From GCA-2720975 sp964467985 (GTDB taxonomy: Bacteria > Planctomycetota > UBA1135 > GCA-002686595), in NCBI GenBank assembly GCA_964467985.1, contig CAYXTP010000001.1, positions 62,001 to 126,000 of the forward strand: a stretch of DNA of 64,000 nt, given 5' to 3'. The notes below the pieces were generated by a model that ran no database searches, had not been told where the DNA came from, and worked only from the letters and a program-made list of their open reading frames with translations. Shown here in pieces: positions 18,587 through 26,780 of this stretch (position 1 is the first letter of the stretch; every line of letters begins with the position of its first letter). The position numbers were made by a program, and so were the translations under genes.

Positions 18587-18607
18587 CCCCAGGGCGCGCT
18601 CCTGGGG
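18587..18607. terminator. Hairpin between clc and brx genes
   Basis: CCCCAGG and CCTGGGG form a 7-bp GC-rich stem around a 7-nt loop. It lies 42 bp past the end of the CLC gene on the minus strand, so it probably ends that transcript. No clear T-tract. Confidence 0.45.
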
Positions 18608-18648
18608 TCGTGGAGGGTGCCCGATTGGCGGGGACGAGCAGCGTCGAG

Positions 18649-20460
18649 CTAAAGGCTATCCGTGCCCGACTTGAGCCGCTTGAGTTCTTCAGCATACGCG
18701 CTGCCAATGGCGTTGCGTTCCAGCAGGGCCAGTACACGCCGGCCCTTCTCCACATCCACCACGGGGATGGCACTGACGCTGCGCCGAGTCATGAGGCGCT
18801 GCACATCGTGCAGGCTGTCTTCCAGGGTGACGGTTGCCACCTGATCATTCATGAAGTCGCGCACGATGACGAAATCTCCGACCTCCTCCTCAAGGAAAAT
18901 GCGCCGTAGGTCGGTCAGGGAGAAGATGCCGACCAACTCATCTTCGTCATCCACAACTGGAAAATGCGTATCGTGCGAGTCGGCCACGATCTTCATCGCT
19001 CCGCGTAGGGTGACGTCTTCGTGGATCAGGCGTGGGGGGCGTGCATCTTGAAGTACGTCGCGTACCTTTACGCTCTGCAGAACATCGATTACGAACTCTC
19101 CGACGTGGGCCGGTGAGTCAATTTGGCGCGTGACCTGAGCCCGGTACATGGTCCAACCGCGCGAGAGCATCAGGTGTACGACGGCCACGAGCATGAGCGG
19201 GGCGAGCAAGTCGTAACCGCCGGTCATTTCCGAAACCATCACCACCGAAGCGATCGGGACCTTGGCTACTCCGGCAAAGAACCCACCCATGCCAACAAGT
19301 GCGAAGGCCCCCGGGTGTTCCACTAGGCCCGGCATAAGTTCGTGGCCAAATTGGCCCACTGCTGCTCCGAGCAGGGCACCGATGGCCAGGGCAGGGGCGA
19401 AGACGCCACCCGATCCACCGCTGGAGATTGTGAACGAAGTGGCCAGAATCTTTGCGACCGCCAGGGCAAGCAGGGCGGAAATCGCCAACTCGCCGGAGAT
19501 GGCCGAGCTGATTAGACCGTAGCCTCCGAAGAAGACGCCGCCGCCGCCCGCCACCGGGGCGATGAGCAGGGCCGTCAAGCCCAGGAGGAAGCCCCCCAGA
19601 GCAGGACGCAGGGCCTTGGGAACGATTTTCAATCCTCCCGCGACGCGGTCGACCCCGTAGAACACCCGTGTGTACAACCAGCCCGCACCTGTGCACACGA
19701 TTCCGAGCACCAGGTAGACCAGCAGTTCGCGGGGTTGGTTGAAGTGCAGGTTTTCAAAGACCTCCGCAGGAATTTCCACGACGCGGTGTACTCCCGAAAT
19801 GGCAGCGAAGGTCGCGTATGAAAAGATCGAGGCGATGATGCAAGGCACCAGCGCGTCTCCCTCGATGTCCTCGCGCCTGTACAGCACTTCGGGAGCAAAG
19901 AGGGCTCCCCCCAATGGCGAGCAGAACATTGCACCCACTCCGGCCGAAGCACCCGAAAGCAGGAAGAGACGTCGGTCGCGATCCGACAGTCCCAGTGCAT
20001 TGGATACGCTCGAGCCAATGCCCGCACCCACTTGAGCCACGGGGCCTTCCTGTCCGGCGGATCCCCCTGTGCCAATGGTCAAAGCGGCCGTAAGCGCTTT
20101 GAGTGCGATCACGCGCTTGCGCACGATGCCCTTCATTCGATGGTAGGCGCGGATGACCGAATCAGTTCCGTGGCCCTCCGCTTCGGGGGCCCAAGTTTGA
20201 ATGAGCCAACCCACGATGGCTCCGCCCAGGGTGGGTACCACCAACACCCAAATCCATCCCAATGAACCCGCGTCGAGCCCTTCACCCGTGACGCCGGTGA
20301 AGCGTACAAAGACGCGCTCACGTGTGAACTCAGTCATGGCCTTGAAGACCACTGCGGCCAGTCCACCGAGCACTCCGATCAGGGCCGACAGGCTGACCCA
20401 CTTACCAAAGTGTCCCAAGTAGCCAGTCGCGGGGTCGGAGGCTTGTTCGGTGGAGGCCAT
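18649..20460 (-). CDS. CLC-family chloride channel/transporter with C-terminal CBS pair
   Basis: The 603-residue protein has a CLC membrane domain (about 20-440) and two CBS domains (about 470-600) that usually bind adenine nucleotides. The second anion-filter motif is GQEGP, with the gating glutamate Glu138. The third is SGGVFAPALAIG. The first, normally GSGIP, reads GHGTD (96-100), so the central anion-coordinating Ser is absent. At the internal proton site the residues are Glu191-Val192 in FAPEVLY, with Val where H+/Cl- antiporters have Glu203, a state usual in channels. A TACACT box 9 nt before the ATG at 20460 and the neighbouring Zn-finger gene argue against longer in-frame starts. Confidence 0.88.
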   Translation of the reverse strand: MASTEQASDPATGYLGHFGKWVSLSALIGVLGGLAAVVFKAMTEFTRERVFVRFTGVTGEGLDAGSLGWIWVLVVPTLGGAIVGWLIQTWAPEAEGHGTDSVIRAYHRMKGIVRKRVIALKALTAALTIGTGGSAGQEGPVAQVGAGIGSSVSNALGLSDRDRRLFLLSGASAGVGAMFCSPLGGALFAPEVLYRREDIEGDALVPCIIASIFSYATFAAISGVHRVVEIPAEVFENLHFNQPRELLVYLVLGIVCTGAGWLYTRVFYGVDRVAGGLKIVPKALRPALGGFLLGLTALLIAPVAGGGGVFFGGYGLISSAISGELAISALLALAVAKILATSFTISSGGSGGVFAPALAIGALLGAAVGQFGHELMPGLVEHPGAFALVGMGGFFAGVAKVPIASVVMVSEMTGGYDLLAPLMLVAVVHLMLSRGWTMYRAQVTRQIDSPAHVGEFVIDVLQSVKVRDVLQDARPPRLIHEDVTLRGAMKIVADSHDTHFPVVDDEDELVGIFSLTDLRRIFLEEEVGDFVIVRDFMNDQVATVTLEDSLHDVQRLMTRRSVSAIPVVDVEKGRRVLALLERNAIGSAYAEELKRLKSGTDSL

Positions 20461-20469
20461 GGGGCGGGG

Positions 20470-20475
20470 AGTGTA
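20470..20475 (-). promoter_or_regulatory. TACACT -10-like element, 9 nt before clc start
   Basis: On the minus strand TACACT is followed by nine bases and ATG at 20460. No Shine-Dalgarno. It lies in the short gap after the upstream Zn-finger gene, so clc may have its own leaderless transcript. Confidence 0.35.
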
Positions 20476-20483
20476 CGGCGGCC

Positions 20484-20840
20484 TCAGCTCAGGTGGGGCG
20501 GGCGGTCGGATTCTGGCCAGAGTTTTTCGCGTTCGTCGCGCATCTCCTGCAACACGGCGTGAAGTTCCGCCTCTTCGTCGAGCATGAAAATCGTGTCGAG
20601 GTTCAATTGGCACACAGCGCAAATGGGCCGGCGGCCGCGGTAGCTCATGATGTGAGTTTCCTCCAGGACCACGTCCTCGAGTCCGTGCTGTTGGGCTTCT
20701 GTCGGGTGACCATCCTCGTCGAACCCAAAGAAGGACTTCACCTCTACGGGAGCGCGCCTGCAGAGGTAGCAACGGTCTTGGCCGCCGGCGCGGTCGATGG
20801 CGGAGAAGTAGCGATCGAATTCCTTGTCTACACCGCTCAC
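20484..20840 (-). CDS. Small protein with paired CxxC zinc-knuckle motifs
   Basis: The 118-residue protein has two cysteine pairs, RCYLC (Cys24/27) and ICAVC (Cys74/77), set to make one four-cysteine zinc site. A charged stretch (VLEETHIMSYRGRRP) lies between them and a Glu-rich helix follows. I do not recognise a family. The GTG start overlaps the stop of the AAA ATPase gene (GTGA), so the two are translationally coupled and may work together, with this as a Zn-finger partner of the ATPase. The C-terminus is acidic. A function is not assigned. Confidence 0.7.
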   Translation of the reverse strand: MSGVDKEFDRYFSAIDRAGGQDRCYLCRRAPVEVKSFFGFDEDGHPTEAQQHGLEDVVLEETHIMSYRGRRPICAVCQLNLDTIFMLDEEAELHAVLQEMRDEREKLWPESDRPPHLS

Positions 20841-22189
20841 AGCAATTCCCCTTCGGGCACCCGTTCGACTTCGAGGGGCCGGTCGGGCCTATCTGTGATG
20901 CCGTACACCAGTTTCAGAGGCTCGGATCCGAAGACGCCCTCAAGTTCGGCCAGTTCGTCCTCCAGGGCCCCAGTCCGTGCCTGTCCATCGGGCACGATGA
21001 CACCGGCCACGGTCTGGCCGCCAGCGGTGCGGCCCACCACGCGCACGAATTGTCCGTCGAACTTGCCTGCCTCGACCACCTCATCGTCCAGCATCTCCGC
21101 CGCCTCCCGGCGCAGGTGGCTGAGGGCAAACTCCACGCTGGCCTCCTCAAAGATGCGGTCCAAGTCGGGTGCGATGAACTCCTCGTACACACGCTGCCCA
21201 CGGCCAGCGTGGATCAGGGACAGGCTGGGCTGCAGGTGTCGGAAATGGAAGGTCAAGAAGCGGTCAGCAATGGAGTAGCGTCCCCTGCGCGAGCGCAAAG
21301 GATTGGGGTCAGTGACGGGCACGTCACGAGAGACCAGACGCAGCTCCCGCAGCACGTGCAGGTATTTGTTGGCCGTGGTGGAGTCCACTCCCACCGCCAG
21401 CGCGATGTCACCGACCTTCTCGGCTCCCTTGGCTACGGCCGCCAAAATGGAGTTGTAGGTGGCTGGACTCGTGAGTTCGGCGCGCAGCAAGAAAGAGACC
21501 TCGTCGAAGAGATACCCCTCGGGTCGTAGCATTTCGCGTTCCAAGTTCTTGCGCAGGCCGACGCTCGAGTCGAAGCGTTGGAGGTACGCCGGCATCCCGC
21601 CCAGAATCCCGTAGGCCGTCAGCCGTGTGCGCACATCCCATTCTGGGAAGAAAGCCAATGTGTCCTCGGGATGCAGGGGCTCGAGGCGTCGTTGCCCCGT
21701 GCGCCGACCGAAGAGGGGCGAGCGTTCGGCCAAGACCTCGTTCTCCATGAACGAAACCTGGCTGCCGCAAAGGACCAGCATCAGCGAGCTCTTCTTCCCG
21801 ACCGTATCCCAGAAGCGTTGGATCTGAGACGTCAAGCCCTTGCTCGAGTCACACAGGTACGGGAACTCGTCGAGTACGACGACCAATCGTTCGTCACCGG
21901 CACGTTGGGCAGCGAAACCCAAGGCCGTCGACCAGTCGGGAAACTCGATGCCATCCACAAGTGGGTCTCCACCCAGCCCGTCCTTGAGCGCTTCGCGGAA
22001 GGCGCGCAGGTTGTCTCGTTCGCGCACCTGGGCAGCCAGGAAATAGACCGCGCGCCCGTTCTCGCACAGCTGCTGCAGCAATTCCGTCTTGCCCACACGC
22101 CTGCGACCGTAGAGCACGAACAGTTCCGGTCGTCCGGACTCCCGCAGCTCCTCGAGCACCTCCAACTCTCTAGATCGACCCACGAACAT
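20837..22189 (-). CDS. Archaeal-type AAA ATPase (ATPase_2 with DUF234-like C-terminus)
   Basis: The 450-residue protein opens with FVGRSRELEVLEEL and the P-loop YGRRRVGKTELL (Walker A about 28-35). A Walker B strand RLVVVLDEFPYL and a sensor LMLVLCGSQVSFM follow, as in the archaeal ATPase/MarR-like group. After a winged-helix segment (GDIALAVGVDSTTANKYLHV) comes a DUF234-like nuclease-fold tail with FRHLQPSLSL and EFALSHLRRE. The role of this family is poorly known; some members are thought to act in defence or toxin-like modules. The ATG at 22189 fits the family start and has a TACCCT box 7 nt upstream. Palindromic sites lie in the divergent region. Confidence 0.85.
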   Translation of the reverse strand: MFVGRSRELEVLEELRESGRPELFVLYGRRRVGKTELLQQLCENGRAVYFLAAQVRERDNLRAFREALKDGLGGDPLVDGIEFPDWSTALGFAAQRAGDERLVVVLDEFPYLCDSSKGLTSQIQRFWDTVGKKSSLMLVLCGSQVSFMENEVLAERSPLFGRRTGQRRLEPLHPEDTLAFFPEWDVRTRLTAYGILGGMPAYLQRFDSSVGLRKNLEREMLRPEGYLFDEVSFLLRAELTSPATYNSILAAVAKGAEKVGDIALAVGVDSTTANKYLHVLRELRLVSRDVPVTDPNPLRSRRGRYSIADRFLTFHFRHLQPSLSLIHAGRGQRVYEEFIAPDLDRIFEEASVEFALSHLRREAAEMLDDEVVEAGKFDGQFVRVVGRTAGGQTVAGVIVPDGQARTGALEDELAELEGVFGSEPLKLVYGITDRPDRPLEVERVPEGELL

Positions 22190-22196
22190 GGGGGAG

Positions 22197-22202
22197 AGGG
22201 TA
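22197..22202 (-). promoter_or_regulatory. TACCCT -10-like element, 7 nt before AAA ATPase start
   Basis: On the minus strand TACCCT, seven bases, then ATG at 22189. It mirrors the TACCCT of the divergent serine hydrolase gene, so both genes of this pair appear to start leaderless from similar boxes. Confidence 0.4.
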
Positions 22203-22213
22203 GCGCCTCGTGG

Positions 22214-22244
22214 GTATACTGGCGAGTAGTATACGCAAGAGTAT
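22214..22244. promoter_or_regulatory. Repeated GTATAC palindromes (operator candidate, site 1)
   Basis: GTATAC occurs at 22214 and again at 22229, followed by GAGTAT. The 14-mer ATACGCAAGAGTAT (22231-22244) on the complementary strand reads ATACTCTTGCGTAT, matching the core of site 2 except for the central two bases. The cluster lies 25-55 bp upstream of the AAA ATPase start codon, where a repressor or activator would control it. Confidence 0.5.
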
Positions 22245-22310
22245 CTCCACAAATGTGGCTTCGCGGGCGCTACAGAGCCCTGCTGACGGAAATAGCAGGC
22301 AATCCTCGTA

Positions 22311-22328
22311 ATATACTCAAGCGTATAT
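22311..22328. promoter_or_regulatory. ATATAC-N6-GTATAT palindrome (operator candidate, site 2)
   Basis: ATATACTCAAGCGTATAT is a perfect 6-bp inverted repeat with a 6-bp spacer. It contains ATACTC-AA-GCGTAT, the same core as site 1 in the opposite orientation about 80 bp away. It ends 26 bp upstream of the TACCCT box of the serine hydrolase gene, in the usual activator or repressor window. Confidence 0.5.
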
Positions 22329-22353
22329 ATAAGGCGGTTCGTCCTGGGCCCGC

Positions 22354-22359
22354 TACCCT
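22354..22359 (+). promoter_or_regulatory. TACCCT -10-like element, 6 nt before start codon
   Basis: TACCCT, six bases, then ATG at 22366. No Shine-Dalgarno sequence fits in the gap. One of seven such arrangements in the window. Confidence 0.4.
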
Positions 22360-22365
22360 CAGTCC

Positions 22366-23421
22366 ATGCTGCATCCCATCCTGCTCGCCCTTCTCGCGGC
22401 CCCAGTTGCTCAGGACTCCCACTTGGATTCCGTCGTGGTCGCCCAAGCCCAGCGGCAAGAGCTCGTCGGTCTTGCCTGGGCTGTCGTCCGTGAGGGGCAG
22501 CCGCTCCACCAGGGCAGCTACGGGCTGGCCAATCGGGAGCAAGAACAACCGGTCAACGCCAGCACACTGTTCCGCTGGGCCTCCATCTCCAAGCCCCTGA
22601 CTGCCGTTGTCGCCATGCAGCTCGTGCAAGCCGGACGCCTGGACTTGGAAAAGGACGTGCGCGAGTACGTACCTGAGTTTCCGAAAAAGCCCTTTCCCAT
22701 CAACTCTCGCCAACTGCTCTGCCACCAGGGAGGCATCGTTCACTACACGAATGGGCCCGTGATTAAGACCGACGTGGAGTACAAGGTCGAGCACCCGTTT
22801 GAGGACGTAGTCGTGGCTCTCGACACCTTCAAGGAGTCGCCGCTCGTCAATGAACCAGGGACGGCCTACGCCTACACGACCCGTGGTTACATGTTGTTGG
22901 GTGCCGTCGTGCAACGTGCGGGCAAGGAGTCCTATTGGAAGCAAGTTCAGAACCGGATTGCCAAGCCCCTGGGAATGAAGAGCCTGCGACCGGACTACCC
23001 TTGGACCAAGACTCACGAACGGGCCCGCGGGTACCGACGAGCGCTAGGGGTGATCGTGCCCAGCACGGACACGGATGTTTCGTGGAAGCTCGCCGGCGGG
23101 GGATTCACTTCAACGGTTGGCGATCTCGCTCGCTTTGCCGAGGGCATGCTGGCTGACAAACTCGTCTCCACCAAGACTCGCGCAGGAATGTGGACTCGGC
23201 AACCGTTGCCGAAGGGCAAAACCAGTTCCTATGGGTTGGGTTTTGGAGTGGGCCAGTCCCACGGGCAGCGCATGATCTCGCACACGGGATCGCAGGAAGC
23301 AACCAGGACCCTCATGCACCTGTACCCGGATACTGGGCTGGCCCTGGTTCTGATGAGCAACAGCGAGTACGCCAACCTCAGGGCGATCGCGACGGCCGCC
23401 GAGGACCTGCTCTTCGAGTGA
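22366..23421 (+). CDS. Secreted serine hydrolase of the beta-lactamase class C/LACTB family
   Basis: The 351-residue protein has a short signal (MLHPILLALLAAPVA) and the penicillin-binding fold. The nucleophile motif SxxK is Ser73-Ile-Ser-Lys76 in FRWASISKPLTA, the second motif tyrosine lies in YAYTTRGYMLLGAVV, and the third motif is HTG in ISHTGSQEATR. The family includes carboxypeptidases, esterases and LACTB-type proteases; beta-lactamase activity is not implied. It is divergent from the AAA ATPase and shares the palindrome-rich intergenic region. A bidirectional hairpin follows. Confidence 0.88.
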   Translation: MLHPILLALLAAPVAQDSHLDSVVVAQAQRQELVGLAWAVVREGQPLHQGSYGLANREQEQPVNASTLFRWASISKPLTAVVAMQLVQAGRLDLEKDVREYVPEFPKKPFPINSRQLLCHQGGIVHYTNGPVIKTDVEYKVEHPFEDVVVALDTFKESPLVNEPGTAYAYTTRGYMLLGAVVQRAGKESYWKQVQNRIAKPLGMKSLRPDYPWTKTHERARGYRRALGVIVPSTDTDVSWKLAGGGFTSTVGDLARFAEGMLADKLVSTKTRAGMWTRQPLPKGKTSSYGLGFGVGQSHGQRMISHTGSQEATRTLMHLYPDTGLALVLMSNSEYANLRAIATAAEDLLFE

Positions 23422-23425
23422 CTCG

Positions 23426-23449
23426 AACAGGGGCCCTAGGGGCCCTGTT
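23426..23449. terminator. Bidirectional terminator-like hairpin between convergent genes
   Basis: AACAGGGGCCC and GGGCCCTGTT form a 10-bp stem (one bulged G) with a TAG loop. The loop is the stop codon region of the minus-strand yigZ gene. It serves the 3' ends of both convergent genes. Confidence 0.6.
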
Positions 23450-24059
23450 GGGGGTCTTCAGCGATTGTGACGCGGCCCGCAGTGCGCTCGATCAATTCCC
23501 GCCGCAGGTCCCCAACGCTCTCCCTGGGCACCTCCAGCGAGAAGCGCACGCGCTGATCGAACACGGGTTCCAGCGCTGTCAACTGGAGGTGATGGAGCGT
23601 GCCCTGCACTGCACCGGAGCAAGAGTAGTCGTGTTCGATTAGCAGGCGTGTCGTCAGAATCACCGGGTCCAGGTGGGCACGATCCAAGCACTTGCCCGCC
23701 GCACCTCCGTAGGCGCGTACCAGTCCGCCGACGCCGAGCTTGACTCCGCCGAAGTAACGCACAACGGCCAGGACGCAACGGATCGTGTTGTGGCCTTCGA
23801 GTTGAGACAGAATGGGCCGGCCGGCCGAACCTGCGGGCTCACCATCGTCGGTGGAGCGTGTGCGTTCTCCCTCGTCCCCGAGCCGCCAAGCCCAGCACAC
23901 GTGGCGGGCATCGTCGAATTCGGCCCGGATCTCGGTCAGGAAAGCCTCCGCGTCATCCTCACTCTTCGCCGGCGCGACACAAGCGATGAAGCGCGAGCCC
24001 TTGATCTTGTCGGGTTCGTACCGAAAGCATGAACCGGGAGCGAGGAGGGGGGGCGACAT
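23436..24059 (-). CDS. yigZ: YigZ/IMPACT family protein (UPF0029)
   Basis: The 207-residue protein shows the family signatures: KGSRFIACVAPAKSEDDAEAFL near the start, then DDGEPAGSAGRPIL and VLAVVRYFGGVKLGVGGLVRAYG. A second, ferredoxin-like domain follows (about 135-205). YigZ-type proteins are linked to translation or stress control by homology to eukaryotic IMPACT, but no enzymatic reaction is established. A TACCTT box lies 6 nt before the ATG. Confidence 0.9.
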   Translation of the reverse strand: MSPPLLAPGSCFRYEPDKIKGSRFIACVAPAKSEDDAEAFLTEIRAEFDDARHVCWAWRLGDEGERTRSTDDGEPAGSAGRPILSQLEGHNTIRCVLAVVRYFGGVKLGVGGLVRAYGGAAGKCLDRAHLDPVILTTRLLIEHDYSCSGAVQGTLHHLQLTALEPVFDQRVRFSLEVPRESVGDLRRELIERTAGRVTIAEDPQQGP

Positions 24060-24065
24060 ACGCGC

Positions 24066-24071
24066 TCAAGG
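24066..24071 (-). promoter_or_regulatory. TACCTT -10-like element, 6 nt before yigZ start
   Basis: On the minus strand TACCTT, six bases, then ATG at 24059, with no Shine-Dalgarno. It fits the TACnnT-N6-9-ATG pattern and suggests yigZ is transcribed separately from clpB, which ends 56 bp upstream. Confidence 0.35.
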
Positions 24072-24114
24072 TAGCGCAGTCGCCCCCGCTCTGTGCAGGT
24101 CAGTCTTCAGGTGA

Positions 24115-26670
24115 CTAACCCGCTTGGGCCAGATTCGATTGGAGTGCGGACGCCTGAACCGTGAAGCCGTCTGCTTCGCTCCAGTCGATGCTCGCCAAGC
24201 TGCCAGCACCCACCTTTCCGGACAGAATCGCCTCCGCGATGGGATCCTGAATGTGGCGCTGGATCGCCCGCTTGAGGGGACGCGCTCCAAAGTCGGGATC
24301 GTAACCCTCAGCAGCTAGGCATTCCTTGGCGGCTCCGGACACTTCGATCTCAATCTCCTGCTGGCTCAAGTGGCGAGCAAAACGCTCGAGCTGCACGTCC
24401 ACGATAGCCCGGATCTGATCTCGATCGAGGGTCTCGAAGGTGAGCACATCGTCGAGCCGGTTGAGGAATTCGGGCCGGAAGAACTCTTTCACCTGGTCCT
24501 GATTGCGCAGGTTGCTGGTCATCAAGACGAGAGTCTGGGTGAAGTCCACCGTGCGGCCCTGTCCGTCGGTCAGGCGACCGTCGTCCAGCAACTGCAGCAA
24601 CACGTTGAACACGTCCGGGTGGGCCTTCTCCACTTCGTCGAGTAGCAGCACGGAGTGGGGGCGTCGGCGCACGGCCTCGGTCAATCGACCCCCTTCTTCG
24701 TAGCCCACGTAACCCGGAGGCGCCCCGATTAGGCGTGCGACCGAGTGTTTCTCCATGAACTCGCTCATGTCCACGCGCACCATAGTGCGCTCGTCGTCAA
24801 ACAGGAATTCTGCCAGGGCGCGCGCGACTTCCGTCTTGCCTACCCCGGTTGGGCCCAGCATCAGGAACGAACCCAGCGGCCGCGAGGCTTCCTGTACCCC
24901 GGCACGCGCGCGGCGCACGGCCTGAGAGATCGTGCCGATGGCCTCCTTCTGCCCGATCACTCGTGCGCCGATGTGCTCCTCCATATGCAGGAGCTTGTCG
25001 CGTTCCGTCTCAAGCAGTTTGGCGGCGGGGATTCCAGTCCAACGAGAGACCACACCCGCGATCAACTCAGCGTCCACGGCTTCGGGCAGCAGTGCGCCGC
25101 CAGCCTGGGCTTCGCTCAGGCGCCCGGTGGCTTCGATGAGAGTTTGCTGAGCCTCCGGCAGTTCGCCGAAGCGAATTGCCCCAACGCGCTCCAGTTCTCC
25201 TTCTCGTTCGGCCTTGTCGGCCTCCGCTTTCAACGACTCGATCAACGTCTTGCCCGCACGGATGGAGGTGATCAGTTCTTTCTCGCGATCCCAGCGGGCT
25301 CGCAAGGCACTGGCTTCTTCATTCAGCCCGGCGTGTTCAGCAGCGATGGCGGACAGCCGTTTGGAGCAGTCCCCGGCGTCGTCCTTTTCCAGGGCACTGC
25401 GCTCGATCTCCAATTGCCGCAGGCGACGTTCGATGCCATCCAACTCGGGGGGCATGGAATCGATGGCCGTGCGCAATTGCGCGGCGGCCTCGTCCACACA
25501 ATCGATCGCCTTGTCGGGCATGAAGCGGTCGTGGATGTGGCGGTCGGCCAGGCGCGAGGCCGCGATGAGGGCGGAATCCTCGATACGCACCCCATGGTGG
25601 ACTTCGTAGCGCTCCTTCAGGCCGCGCAGAATCGCGATCGTGTCCTCGATGGAGGGTTCGTCAGTAAGCACCGGAAGGAAGCGCCGCTCCAGGGCAGCGT
25701 CCTTCTCGATGTACTTCTTGTACTCATCCAGCGTCGTGGCCCCGATGCAGTGCAACTCGCCGCGCGCCAGGGCGGGCTTGAGCATGTTGGCCGCATCGAC
25801 GGCCCCCTCGGCTCCTCCCGCTCCCACAAGCGTGTGCAACTCATCAATGAACAGGATCACTTCGCCATCAGCTGCCGCGATTTCTTCCAGTACCGCCTTG
25901 AGCCGCTCTTCGAACTCACCCCGATACTTTGCGCCGGCCAACAAGGAACCCATGTCCAAGGCCATGATTCGTTTGCCGGCGATCCCGTCCGGGACGTCTC
26001 CGGCCACGATCCGGTTGGCAAGGCCTTCGACTATGGCCGTCTTGCCCACGCCGGGGTCACCGATCAGGACTGGGTTGTTCTTGCGCCTGCGCGAGAGAAC
26101 TTGCACCACACGCCGGATCTCTTCATCGCGCCCGATGACCGGATCCAGCTTGCCCGCCTCGGCTTGCGCCGTAAGGTCCATGGCGTACTTCTCGAGGGCT
26201 TCGAAGGTGGCCTCGGGGTTCTGGCTCGTGACCCGCCGCCCACCGCGAACGTCTGCCAGTGCCGCCTCGACCTTCTCTGTCGTGACGCCCCGTGCCTTGA
26301 ACAGGCCCGTGGTTTCGGGGTCGCCCTTGCTCACGAGAGCGATCAGTAAGTGCTCAGTGGAAACGTACTCGTCCTGCATGTCTCGCGCGGCCTTATCCGC
26401 AGCGGTCAACACATCGATGAAGGCCTGGGTCGGAGCGGGGGACGCTCCGGTCGAAACAGGCAAGGCTGCAAGACTCGCCTCCAATTCGGAGGCCAAGGCC
26501 AGAGGCTCGACTCCCAACCGACCGAGCAGGGCGCCCATCACTCCTTCGGGTTCGGCGAGTAGCACCAGCGCCAAGTGCGCGGGCAACATGCCCGCATGCC
26601 CCGCGCCCTGGGCCTTGGCCTGGGCGGACTGAAGGACGGCTTGTGAGCGTTCGGTGAATTGAATGTTCAT
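24115..26670 (-). CDS. clpB: ATP-dependent disaggregase ClpB
   Basis: The 851-residue protein has the full ClpB layout. The N-domain covers 1-145. NBD1 has Walker A GDPGVGKT (204-211) and Walker B ILFIDELHTLVGAG. The coiled-coil middle domain (about 400-525) contains LRQLEIERSALEKDDAGD. NBD2 has Walker A GPTGVGKT, GYVGYEEGGRLTEAVRR, and the closing YDPDFGARPLKRAIQR. With DnaK it pulls polypeptides from aggregates after heat stress. An AGAGGA Shine-Dalgarno precedes the ATG. No CIRCE element is seen; instead two similar palindromes 21 bp apart lie about 110-145 bp upstream. No ClpP-binding IGF/L loop was recognised, consistent with ClpB. Confidence 0.95.
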   Translation of the reverse strand: MNIQFTERSQAVLQSAQAKAQGAGHAGMLPAHLALVLLAEPEGVMGALLGRLGVEPLALASELEASLAALPVSTGASPAPTQAFIDVLTAADKAARDMQDEYVSTEHLLIALVSKGDPETTGLFKARGVTTEKVEAALADVRGGRRVTSQNPEATFEALEKYAMDLTAQAEAGKLDPVIGRDEEIRRVVQVLSRRRKNNPVLIGDPGVGKTAIVEGLANRIVAGDVPDGIAGKRIMALDMGSLLAGAKYRGEFEERLKAVLEEIAAADGEVILFIDELHTLVGAGGAEGAVDAANMLKPALARGELHCIGATTLDEYKKYIEKDAALERRFLPVLTDEPSIEDTIAILRGLKERYEVHHGVRIEDSALIAASRLADRHIHDRFMPDKAIDCVDEAAAQLRTAIDSMPPELDGIERRLRQLEIERSALEKDDAGDCSKRLSAIAAEHAGLNEEASALRARWDREKELITSIRAGKTLIESLKAEADKAEREGELERVGAIRFGELPEAQQTLIEATGRLSEAQAGGALLPEAVDAELIAGVVSRWTGIPAAKLLETERDKLLHMEEHIGARVIGQKEAIGTISQAVRRARAGVQEASRPLGSFLMLGPTGVGKTEVARALAEFLFDDERTMVRVDMSEFMEKHSVARLIGAPPGYVGYEEGGRLTEAVRRRPHSVLLLDEVEKAHPDVFNVLLQLLDDGRLTDGQGRTVDFTQTLVLMTSNLRNQDQVKEFFRPEFLNRLDDVLTFETLDRDQIRAIVDVQLERFARHLSQQEIEIEVSGAAKECLAAEGYDPDFGARPLKRAIQRHIQDPIAEAILSGKVGAGSLASIDWSEADGFTVQASALQSNLAQAG

Positions 26671-26780
26671 GGTGGTGTTCCTCTTCGTGGATCCGGTTGG
26701 ACGGACCCCTTAGAGCAAGCAGCGTGCCAGGGCCCAAACGCCCCTGGTGTGCCCGAGGTGGGTGTGAAACGCACCAATAA

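Noticed and set aside
20461..20772. Longer N-terminus for the CLC protein (start at 20772)
   Set aside because: It would overlap the Zn-finger gene, its sequence is Arg/Pro-rich low complexity, and the TACACT box is 9 nt before the ATG at 20460.
24745..26349. A 534-codon open frame on the plus strand inside clpB
   Set aside because: It is antisense to a fully conserved ClpB with both ATPase sites; the peptide has no recognisable motif. High G+C produces long shadow frames.
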